Assembly: GCA_017465475.1 (NCBI GenBank)
Contig: JAFTWC010000014.1
Coordinates: forward strand, 1-34,018
Length of the DNA stretch: 34,018 nt
Reading direction: 5' to 3'
DNA from: Lachnospiraceae bacterium
GTDB lineage: Bacteria > Bacillota > Clostridia > Lachnospirales > Lachnospiraceae
The first letter of the stretch is position 1, and every line of letters begins with the position of its first letter. Positions 1-5,740 of this stretch are shown here, piece by piece. Under the pieces are notes generated by a model that made no database searches, was not told the DNA's origin, and saw nothing but the letters and a program-made list of their open reading frames with translations. Both the position numbers and the translations under genes were made by a program.

Positions 1-55
1 GAACCCGCGACCCTCGCCTTGGCAAGGCGATACTCCACCACTGAGCCACTCGTGC
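1..55 (-). tRNA. tRNA-Gly (GCC anticodon), 5' part, cut by window edge
   Basis: Read on the minus strand, bases 55 to 1 give an acceptor 5' strand (GCACGAG), a D-arm with GGCTCAGTGGT-like sequence, a perfect 5-bp anticodon stem (TCGCC/GGCGA) around TTGCCAA with anticodon GCC at 23-21, the variable loop, and the start of the T-arm (GCGGGTTC). The 3' half with the T-loop and acceptor end lies outside the window. Glycine GCC follows directly from the anticodon. A consensus promoter lies just upstream, so it looks independently transcribed. Confidence 0.95.
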
Positions 56-85
56 ATGGTGTGTTGCTTTCTTCAAGCAAGGAGT

Positions 86-114
86 ATTATACCCTATGAA
101 AATGATTCTGTCAA
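86..114 (-). promoter_or_regulatory. Consensus sigma-A promoter of tRNA-Gly
   Basis: On the minus strand a perfect -35 TTGACA (plus-strand TGTCAA at 109-114) and a perfect -10 TATAAT (plus-strand ATTATA at 86-91) are separated by 17 bp. Transcription would start about 24 bases before the mature tRNA 5' end, which suits a stable RNA gene. Confidence 0.92.
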
Positions 115-124
115 CTACTTTTTT

Positions 125-174
125 AAAAAAAATCTGTCTTCCCACTTTTTTACATAAAAAAGCAGAAAGACAGA
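125..174 (-). terminator. Intrinsic terminator of the lysR / membrane protein operon
   Basis: On the minus strand TCTGTCTT (174-167) pairs with AAGACAGA (140-133), with a second inner helix of six to seven A/T pairs. It is followed at once by eight T residues (plus-strand A-run 125-132). It lies 14 bases beyond the stop of the 189-1211 gene and separates that operon from the tRNA promoter. Confidence 0.85.
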
Positions 175-188
175 AAGAGGAGGTATGA

Positions 189-1211
189 TTATGCTGCGTG
201 TCGTCTTGCGGTTCGAGCTGTATAGATACGGTTGCGAAAAGAAATCTTTCCACGCTTCTTTTGATGAAATAAGAAGATGCGGAACCATATCAATGTACGG
301 TGCAGAGCCGGACGAATGGCAGCAGCCAATGTAATGAGCAGAATGACACACCCTACAAGAAAATATCCGGCGGCATTTAGCTGTGAATACAATGCAACAG
401 TATTTAAGGAACTGCAAAACATAATTTCACTTGCAGCTTGTCGGACAGAAGAGGAACTGTCGCTTAGCAAGTAGTCGCCGTATATGGAGGAAAAGCTGTA
501 AGAGCCTTCTGCACCCAATAATAACTGTCCGGAAACATCGGTGAGAACGTTGCCGGCTGCATCTTTCGGACAAATATGAAGCAATCCGAAGGTGCGGGAG
601 GAAAGATAGTGAAACATACCAAAAGCAGCTTCGGTACTTACCACATAGTATAAATTGTCATCGGTTAACAGACTGTGTGTACCGTTTTCCGAAAACAAGG
701 TAATGTCAGTAGCACGGTTATATGGCAAACGCTTTGGATTGTAGGAATAGGAAAGTCCTCCTACATAAGGTGTGCCTCCCGGAAAAGCATCGGCAAAGGA
801 GGTGTAAAGCTCCGGTAAATAGGAGATTTCTTTGCCGGATAAATAAAATCCGTAAAGAGGAGAATTCAAAAAAGAGGTAAAAGCCTCGGAATCTTCGGTA
901 TCCGGAAGCAAAAATAAGGTGACGTCCGCATCCAGTTCTGCACGATGATTCTTCTGTGCATCATGACGAAGGGCATGAGTTAGTTCGCTTCCGAATACGG
1001 TAGGAACAGTAGCGCTTTCTTGTATGGTTTCGGTTCGGAAAAAGAATCCCACACACAAAAACAACAGAAAGAGAGCACAAACAATATAGAATAGAGAAAA
1101 TCTGATTTCGCCTTCATGTATGGCAACTAAAAAGTTGTAAATCTTCTGTTTTATCTTTCGTCGAAGTCGTTTCTTAAACGTCCGAAAAAAACGTGTCAGT
1201 TTTTTTGTCAT
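189..1211 (-). CDS. Membrane protein with a 5'-nucleotidase C-terminal-like extracytoplasmic domain, no catalytic domain
   Basis: A 340-residue protein with a very basic N-terminal tail (residues 1-30), a transmembrane segment at about 39-59, an outside domain at about 70-277, a second transmembrane segment at about 281-300 and a basic cytoplasmic tail. The outside domain follows the layout of the substrate-binding C-terminal domain of 5'-nucleotidases (my reading of the pattern): NSPLYGFYLSGKEI near 116-129, GGLSYSYNPK near 151-160, YNRATDITL, then NLYYVVST near 186-193. The metallophosphatase domain that normally precedes it, with its D-x-H and GNHE motifs, is absent, so hydrolysis is unlikely and a nucleotide-sensing or binding role is inference. 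Its ATG shares one base with the lysR stop (TAATG) and has a GGAGA site inside lysR, so the two genes are translationally coupled. An unrelated fold of similar pattern cannot be excluded. Confidence 0.6.
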   Translation of the reverse strand: MTKKLTRFFRTFKKRLRRKIKQKIYNFLVAIHEGEIRFSLFYIVCALFLLFLCVGFFFRTETIQESATVPTVFGSELTHALRHDAQKNHRAELDADVTLFLLPDTEDSEAFTSFLNSPLYGFYLSGKEISYLPELYTSFADAFPGGTPYVGGLSYSYNPKRLPYNRATDITLFSENGTHSLLTDDNLYYVVSTEAAFGMFHYLSSRTFGLLHICPKDAAGNVLTDVSGQLLLGAEGSYSFSSIYGDYLLSDSSSSVRQAASEIMFCSSLNTVALYSQLNAAGYFLVGCVILLITLAAAIRPALHRTLIWFRIFLFHQKKRGKISFRNRIYTARTARRHAA

Positions 1212-2125
1212 TAGTGAAGATCTCCTTTGTTAAAATCTATAAAACGTTTTACGGAATCGGTCTGAGCCGCTATTTTGTTATAGGCGAAGCCTACGGTGCG
1301 AGGGTTCGGGGAAGGAAGGAGGGAAAGCTCTGTTAAGGATCCTTCTTTCAGTTCCTGTTCCACAAACTCCCGGATAACACATCCGACTCCGAGACCGACC
1401 TTGGAAAACTCAATCAGCAGATCCATGTTATTCACATCCATAAGTTGTCCCGTCGGAATGTTATAGCCGGAAAAATAGTCTTCCCAATATTGCCTGGTAA
1501 TGTGATCTCTGTCCAACATCAGCAGAGTGGAATGACGAAAAAATGCGTCAATATGCTCCGTAACGGATGGCTCACGCTCTTTTAAATGTTCTAAATACGT
1601 GGGACTGGCAACGAATGTATCCTGAATGGTTTTGAAAGGGAAAAATTCGATGCCTCTGGAACGAGACGGCTTACCCAGTAAACCGATGTCCAGTTTCCCT
1701 TCTTCTAACAGTTCCAGTGTTTCTGAGGTGGAGTGGCACTCCACTGTTACTTTAATGTGTGGGTAGATTCCCATAAATGTCTGAATATAAGGGAGCAGCA
1801 TGTATTTGCATAATGTGGTGCTGACTCCGATTTTGATGTGTCCCATGCCGAGGGTATGTATTTTACGTATACTTTCTTCTCCCTGCCGCAGAGATTCAAA
1901 TGCGGAGCAAGTGTACTCGTACAACAGGGCACCCTCCTCCGTTAATTTGACGCCTCTGGAATTACGGGTGAAAAGTTTGACGGACAGACTCTGTTCCAGC
2001 TTGCTGACGGCTTTACTGATGGCCGGCTGACTGATAAAGAGTTCTTTCGCGGCTTTTGAAAGATTTCCCGATTCTGCAACTGCGTTAAAGATACGGTAGG
2101 AGGACAAGGTAGATTCGACTTCCAT
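1211..2125 (-). CDS. LysR-family transcriptional regulator
   Basis: 304 residues, the usual LysR length. The winged helix-turn-helix is at residues 5-65 (YRIFNAVAESGNLSKAAKEL, then SQPAISKAVSKLEQSL and LFTRNSRGVKLTEEG), followed by a linker helix and a periplasmic-binding-like effector domain from about 90 to 295. LysR proteins usually bind a small molecule and control themselves and a neighbouring gene. Here the only partner in the same transcript is the membrane protein that follows it with a 1-base overlap. The ATG at 2125 has a GGAGGG site only 3-4 bases away, and the leader can fold into a hairpin (2140-2183). A T-N11-A box at 2198-2212 lies downstream of the likely start site, which points to autorepression. 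The effector cannot be told from sequence. Confidence 0.93.
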   Translation of the reverse strand: MEVESTLSSYRIFNAVAESGNLSKAAKELFISQPAISKAVSKLEQSLSVKLFTRNSRGVKLTEEGALLYEYTCSAFESLRQGEESIRKIHTLGMGHIKIGVSTTLCKYMLLPYIQTFMGIYPHIKVTVECHSTSETLELLEEGKLDIGLLGKPSRSRGIEFFPFKTIQDTFVASPTYLEHLKEREPSVTEHIDAFFRHSTLLMLDRDHITRQYWEDYFSGYNIPTGQLMDVNNMDLLIEFSKVGLGVGCVIREFVEQELKEGSLTELSLLPSPNPRTVGFAYNKIAAQTDSVKRFIDFNKGDLH

Positions 2126-2139
2126 GTTCCCTCCTTTGT

Positions 2140-2183
2140 ATGATGTCTCACAGATTTCTTACAACAAGAACAAGAGACATCAT
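2140..2183 (-). promoter_or_regulatory. Perfect 10-bp stem-loop in the lysR leader, just before the ribosome binding site
   Basis: ATGATGTCTC (2140-2149) and GAGACATCAT (2174-2183) are perfect inverted repeats with a 24-base loop, and the loop itself contains TTCTT/AAGAA. In the minus-strand mRNA this hairpin ends six bases before GGAGGG. It could be a leader RNA structure or a protein-binding dyad; it has no T-run, so it is not a terminator. Confidence 0.6.
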
Positions 2184-2197
2184 CTATCATTTGCGAT

Positions 2198-2212
2198 ATA
2201 ACTATTTGTTAT
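2198..2212. promoter_or_regulatory. LysR-type box ATAAC-N5-GTTAT
   Basis: ATAAC (2198-2202) and GTTAT (2208-2212) form a perfect dyad with a 5-base centre. This matches the T-N11-A consensus and the ATAA-N7-TTAT form known for some Firmicute LysR regulators. It sits about 20-35 bases downstream of the predicted lysR start site, which fits autorepression (inference). A second, off-centre dyad, CTATCAT (2184-2190) with ATGATAG (2211-2217), overlaps it. Confidence 0.55.
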
Positions 2213-2238
2213 GATAGTATGACATAATATGCATTTTA

Positions 2239-2267
2239 ATTATATCAAATGCAAGAGAATATTACAA
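2239..2267 (-). promoter_or_regulatory. Promoter of lysR operon
   Basis: On the minus strand TTGTAA (plus 2262-2267) and TATAAT (plus 2239-2244) are 17 bp apart. This gives a leader of about 107 bases containing the LysR box and the hairpin. Confidence 0.6.
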
Positions 2268-2336
2268 GGGGAAAATGAAAATTTTGTAAACCATTTTCCT
2301 TTGAATGGTAAAATGAGGGGATAATAAAAGTTAAAG

Positions 2337-2365
2337 TTGGATTTGATATAACTTTAGATTATAAT
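2337..2365 (+). promoter_or_regulatory. Sigma-A type promoter upstream of the MerR operon
   Basis: TTGGAT (2337-2342) and TATAAT (2360-2365) are 17 bp apart. It lies about 95 bases upstream of the merR-like start and would give constitutive expression in addition to the MerR-type promoter closer to the gene. Confidence 0.45.
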
Positions 2366-2403
2366 AAAATGAGAAAAACAGAAAAATTACCTTGCGTAAG
2401 GTA

Positions 2404-2434
2404 TTGCTTATAACGCTGCGTCATGATGTAAAAT
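2404..2434 (+). promoter_or_regulatory. MerR-type promoter with a 19-bp spacer and a central dyad
   Basis: TTGCTT (2404-2409) and TAAAAT (2429-2434) are separated by 19 bp rather than 17, as in promoters that MerR-family activators untwist. The spacer holds the dyad ACGC-T-GCGT (2413-2421 region). A second short dyad, ACCTT-GCGT-AAGGT, lies just upstream at about 2389-2402. Transcription would begin about 18 bases before the ATG of the MerR gene itself, so autoregulation is likely (inference). Confidence 0.55.
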
Positions 2435-2458
2435 GAGCTGCGAAAGGAGGAAAAGGCT

Positions 2459-3193
2459 ATGTCAAAATACACGACGGGAGAAATCGCAAAGCTCTGTAAC
2501 GTATCAGTGAGGACGGTACAATATTATGATTCCAGAGATATTTTGGTTCCCAGTGAACTGAGTGAGGGCGGTAGACGCTTGTATTCGGAAGAAGATGTCA
2601 AACGGTTACAGGTCATCTGTTTCCTTCGGGATGCGGGAATCGGAATCAACAGTATCAGTGAATTGTTTTCGGAGGAGCATCCGGAGCAGGTTATTTCTGT
2701 ATTATTGGAACAACAGGAACAGACACTGCGAGAAGAACTTAGCGACCGACAGGAGAAATTAAATAAAGTAGAAGAAATGAAAAAGATGATGAAACGGATA
2801 GAAATTTTCTCCGTCGACTCCATCGGTGATATAGCATATCATATGGAAAATAAGTTGAAAATGAGAAAACTCCATGCAATGTTATTATTGACAGGAATTC
2901 CGTTAGAGCTGGCGGAATGGGGAGCTGTTGCGATTTGGATAGCAAAAGGAATTTGGTGGCCGTTTGCAACGGTGATGCTGTTGATGGTGGTGTACAGCGT
3001 TTGGGTAACTTGCTATTATTTTAAGAGAGTAGAGTATATCTGCCCGCAGTGTCATGCAATATTCCGACCGAAGATGAAAGAAGCTTTTTGGGCGAGACAT
3101 ACACCGACTTTAAGAAAGGTGACCTGTACCTGTTGCGGACATAAAGGATTTTGTGTGGAGACTTACGGAAAGGAGACAAAGGAAAATGGATAA
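2459..3193 (+). CDS. Membrane-anchored MerR-family regulator with a C-terminal zinc ribbon
   Basis: 244 residues. Residues 1-70 are a MerR winged helix-turn-helix (TTGEIAKLCNVSVRTVQYYD, GGRRLYSEEDVKRL), followed by a coiled-coil dimerisation helix at about 80-115. In place of a ligand pocket there are two hydrophobic segments at about 140-160 and 165-187, then Cys195-x2-Cys198 and a cluster at Cys223/225/226 with Cys232 that looks like a zinc ribbon. It heads an operon with a PLDc_N protein and an ABC-2 transporter, so it probably controls that transporter in answer to a membrane or envelope signal (inference). AAAGGAGG lies eight bases before the ATG. Its end overlaps the next gene by 8 bases. 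Confidence 0.88.
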   Translation: MSKYTTGEIAKLCNVSVRTVQYYDSRDILVPSELSEGGRRLYSEEDVKRLQVICFLRDAGIGINSISELFSEEHPEQVISVLLEQQEQTLREELSDRQEKLNKVEEMKKMMKRIEIFSVDSIGDIAYHMENKLKMRKLHAMLLLTGIPLELAEWGAVAIWIAKGIWWPFATVMLLMVVYSVWVTCYYFKRVEYICPQCHAIFRPKMKEAFWARHTPTLRKVTCTCCGHKGFCVETYGKETKENG

Positions 3194-3389
3194 GTTAATG
3201 GAATTTTTGCCGTTTTTGATACCGCTTGTAGTGGTGCAGTTTGGCTTGTTCGGCTACACGTTATATCATATTTTTACACATGAAAGATATAAAAGAGGGA
3301 ATCGGACGTTGTGGATTGTGGTGACCATTGTGGGAATGAATTTTGTAGGACCGGTTTTGTATTTCCTGTTGGGAAAGGAGGAAGCATAA
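3186..3389 (+). CDS. Small PLDc_N-domain membrane protein
   Basis: 67 residues with two transmembrane helices (about 8-28 and 42-62). The pattern NRTLWIVVTIVGMNFVGPVLYFLLG matches the PLDc_N module found at the N-terminus of cardiolipin synthases and as free-standing small proteins, often beside ABC-2 transporters. The start at 3186 is preferred to the upstream in-frame ATG at 3153 because a GGAGA site lies properly spaced upstream and the shorter form begins right at the domain. It overlaps the MerR gene by 8 bases and abuts the ATPase gene, so it is probably a transporter accessory or immunity-like component (inference). Confidence 0.8.
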   Translation: MDKLMEFLPFLIPLVVVQFGLFGYTLYHIFTHERYKRGNRTLWIVVTIVGMNFVGPVLYFLLGKEEA

Positions 3390-4289
3390 GTGGAGATGCT
3401 TCAAATTACAAATCTGAAGAAGCGGTTCGGCGATAAAGAAGTATTAAAGGGGGTTACACTGGCTGTACCGGAAGGGGGAGTGTTCGGTTTTATCGGGAAA
3501 AACGGTGCCGGAAAAACCACCACCATGAAGACCGTACTGGGCTTGTTAAAGCCGGATGAGGGAACAATCCTTGTGGCGGATGAACCGGTGGTGTACGGGC
3601 AAACCGCAACCAATCGCTATATCGGATATTTGCCGGATGTGCCGGAGTTTTACGATTTTATGACTCCGTCGGAGTACCTTACCTTTTGCGGAGAGATTAC
3701 CGGTATGGACAAAAAAGACATTGTGACCCGCAGAGAGGAGCTTCTGGAGCTGGTAGGACTGTCGGGGGAAAAGCACCGCATCAAAGGATTTTCCAGAGGA
3801 ATGAAGCAACGGCTTGGTATTGCACAGGCACTTTTAGGGCGCCCGAAACTTTTAATTTGTGATGAACCTACTTCGGCACTGGATCCGGTGGGCAGAAAAG
3901 AGATTTTAGATATTTTGCAGGCAGTAAAGGAACAGACGACGGTACTGTTTTCAACCCACATTCTTTCGGATGTGGAGCGGATTTGTACGGATATTGCGTT
4001 TTTACATGACGGTGTTGTCTGTATGCAGGGAAAGCTTTCCGAGATAAAAAGCGGGAAGCGTACTGAAGAATACCGGATTGAGACGGAACGGGAGGCTGAT
4101 GCAAGAACTCTGGCGGAAAAGTTTTCGGAATGTGCATTGTCAGGAGAACGGCAATTGTTATTCCGGGAAGGCAAGGCAACCATATTTGAGCTAATGCGCT
4201 TTTTGGCGGATAAGGAAATTGAAATTGCCGGGGTGGAACGTATGGAACCGTCGTTGGAATCTTTGTTTATGGAGGTGGTAAAGAAATGA
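3390..4289 (+). CDS. ABC transporter ATP-binding protein (ABC-2 type system)
   Basis: 299 residues. Walker A GKNGAGKTT is at about 36-44, the signature region reads FSRGMKQRLG (the variant common in this subfamily), Walker B is LLICDEPTSALDP, and the switch histidine is in FSTHILSDVE. A C-terminal extension of about 80 residues follows, typical of drug- or antibiotic-export ATPases. The start is taken as GTG at 3390, directly after the preceding stop, with AGGAGG eight bases before it. The ATG at 3396 is too far from that site. The permease gene overlaps its stop by ATGA, so the two are coupled. Confidence 0.93.
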   Translation: MEMLQITNLKKRFGDKEVLKGVTLAVPEGGVFGFIGKNGAGKTTTMKTVLGLLKPDEGTILVADEPVVYGQTATNRYIGYLPDVPEFYDFMTPSEYLTFCGEITGMDKKDIVTRREELLELVGLSGEKHRIKGFSRGMKQRLGIAQALLGRPKLLICDEPTSALDPVGRKEILDILQAVKEQTTVLFSTHILSDVERICTDIAFLHDGVVCMQGKLSEIKSGKRTEEYRIETEREADARTLAEKFSECALSGERQLLFREGKATIFELMRFLADKEIEIAGVERMEPSLESLFMEVVKK

Positions 4290-5056
4290 AATCTTTGATT
4301 GCCTTTACAAAAAAAGAATGGATGGAACAGCTTCGGTCCGGACGTCTGTTGCTTCTGTTGATTATTTTTACCTTGTTCGGAATTATGAATCCTGCCATTG
4401 CAAAGCTGACTCCGTGGATATTTGAACTGATGGCGGATTCCTTGGAAGAAAGCGGTATGGTTGTTACCACGGTGACGGTGGATGCCATGACTTCCTGGAC
4501 CCAGTTTTTTAAAAACATTCCTATGGCGCTTATTGTATTTGTACTGATGGAAAGCAGTATTTTTACAAGAGAGTATCAATCGGGCACGTTAGTACTTGCC
4601 CTTACAAAAGGGTTGGAGCGATATAAGGTAGTATTGGCAAAGTCTTTTGTACTGATTGTACTTTGGTCGGCGGGGTATTGGCTTTGCTTCGGAATTACTT
4701 ATGGATATAATTCTTATTTCTGGGACAATGGGATTGTACAGAATCTTTTGTTCTCCGTTACCTGCTGGTGGTTGTTCGGTTTGTTTGTAGTGATGCTGAT
4801 GGTGTTGTTTTCTGTAATGACGGATGCCAATACCGGTGTGCTGCTCGGAACAGGCGGAGTGACTTTGGCGGTATACCTGATTACCTTGTTACCGAAAGCT
4901 GCGCCGTTTTCACCGGCAAAGTTGATGGGAAGCGTTGCGTTGCTTACCGGGGCGGAAGAGAAGGGAGATTACTATAAGGCACTACCGATTACGGTGGTGC
5001 TGTGCGTAGTAGGTGTTATGGCGAGTATTCCGATTCAGAATAATAGGAGATTATAA
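4286..5056 (+). CDS. ABC-2 type permease
   Basis: 256 residues with about six transmembrane helices. It begins with the cytoplasmic KEWMEQLRSGR segment typical of ABC-2 permeases, has a large outside loop after helix 1 (about 45-80) and ends in a short polar tail. It partners the ATPase encoded just before it, with which it shares 4 bases (ATGA). The substrate is unknown. Export of a peptide, drug or lipid would fit the MerR and PLDc_N neighbours but is inference. No intrinsic terminator is obvious right after its stop; a hairpin array begins there instead. Confidence 0.88.
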   Translation: MKSLIAFTKKEWMEQLRSGRLLLLLIIFTLFGIMNPAIAKLTPWIFELMADSLEESGMVVTTVTVDAMTSWTQFFKNIPMALIVFVLMESSIFTREYQSGTLVLALTKGLERYKVVLAKSFVLIVLWSAGYWLCFGITYGYNSYFWDNGIVQNLLFSVTCWWLFGLFVVMLMVLFSVMTDANTGVLLGTGGVTLAVYLITLLPKAAPFSPAKLMGSVALLTGAEEKGDYYKALPITVVLCVVGVMASIPIQNNRRL

Positions 5057-5059
5057 GAA

Positions 5060-5474
5060 TCATGGGAAAGAGAGATTTTTACCATGATAAGCGTGATTTC
5101 CTTGTTTATCATGGTAAGAAAAAGTGCTTGTTTATTTTGAATGCCATGATAAAACTTCATTTCCTTGTTTGTCATGGTAAGAAAAAGTGCTTGTTTATTT
5201 TGAATGCCATGATATAGCTTCATTTTCTTCTTTTTCATGGTACAAAATGGAATGTTTCGCACATGTGAGTAGTTGATTTACTTAAAAAGAAGGGAAAATG
5301 GTCAAGTTCGTACCATGAAATGTAAAAAAAGTAAGGAACTTCATGGTAATATTATAAAAAGAGTTTGATTTTGTACCATGAGAATTTGGTTTGAGTAATC
5401 ATCTCATGGTATTCTGCTGATGTGAAAATATTTTCGTACCATGACAAGTTAAAAATACTAATTGTTCATGGTAA
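5060..5474. repeat. Array of six hairpins built from TACCATGA / TCATGGTA, 63-bp period
   Basis: Core CCATGA occurs at 5082, 5144, 5207, 5313, 5376 and 5439, and its reverse complement TCATGG at 5109, 5172, 5235, 5341, 5404 and 5466. The orientation strictly alternates. Spacing is 27-28 bp inside each pair and 35 bp between pairs, so units repeat every 62-63 bp, with one 106-bp jump between the third and fourth. The arms extend with matching but different bases: 12 bp in pair 1 (5079-5090 with 5106-5117), 9 bp in pair 4 and 10 bp in pair 5. A 43-bp stretch is directly duplicated (5109-5151, 5172-5214); later units share only the cores. An extra out-of-phase TCATGG sits at 5060. No credible gene is present. 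Confidence 0.9.
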
Positions 5475-5505
5475 TTTTCCCAACGAGTCGCTGATAAAAA
5501 TGAAA

Positions 5506-5576
5506 AGGACTGCACCGGGCTGAGTCTAACGGTTACTGCGTACCCGTTAGTCCGCGGCAGTCGCCGCGATAAGAAA
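5506..5576. repeat. GC-rich structured repeat, copy 1
   Basis: A 71-bp unit repeated 76 bp further on with two base differences. It can fold as nested helices: GACTGC with GCAGTC, CGGG with TCCG, and CTAACGG with CCGTTAG, capped by TAC-TGC-GTA. Alternatively its 3' part forms a perfect 6-bp hairpin CGCGGC-AGTC-GCCGCG, which uses the same GCAGTC bases. Its GC content is clearly higher than the surrounding DNA. Confidence 0.9.
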
Positions 5577-5581
5577 GCAAG

Positions 5582-5652
5582 AGGACTGCACCGGGCTGAG
5601 TCTAACGGTTACTTCGTACCCGTTAGCCCGCGGCAGTCGCCGCGATAAGAAA
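5582..5652. repeat. GC-rich structured repeat, copy 2
   Basis: Second copy of the 71-bp unit. One difference from copy 1 falls in the apical loop (TAC-TTC-GTA). The other changes a G.T pair to a G-C pair in the CGGG/CCCG helix, so the fold is kept. It ends in ATAAGAAA, three bases before the hairpin at 5656-5697. Confidence 0.9.
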
Positions 5653-5655
5653 CAT

Positions 5656-5697
5656 AAAAGAACTGACTGAGAACATAAAGTTCCCGTCAGTTCTTTT
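5656..5697. terminator. Bidirectional intrinsic terminator
   Basis: AAAAGAACTGAC (5656-5667) and GTCAGTTCTTTT (5686-5697) form a perfect 12-bp stem with an inner GAAC-ATAAA-GTTC helix. A run of four T follows the stem in both directions. It lies 43 bases past the stop of the minus-strand exporter gene and also closes the repeat region on the plus strand. Confidence 0.85.
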
Positions 5698-5740
5698 ACA
5701 TTTCTTATTCTTAGCTCGTTGCATCGCGAGTCTTTTTTGT

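Noticed and set aside
3650-4579. 309-codon minus-strand open frame opposite the ABC ATPase and permease genes
   Set aside because: Low-complexity shadow frame with no domain or ribosome site, antisense to two well-supported genes.
5035-5262. Minus-strand open frame of 75 codons with an internal 21-residue repeat
   Set aside because: The repeat arises because the 63-bp hairpin unit is a multiple of three. There is no ribosome site and the frame is just the array read through.
5079-5474. CRISPR array
   Set aside because: Repeats are only about 8-12 bp, alternate in orientation, and the first spacers are themselves duplicated. No cas genes are present.
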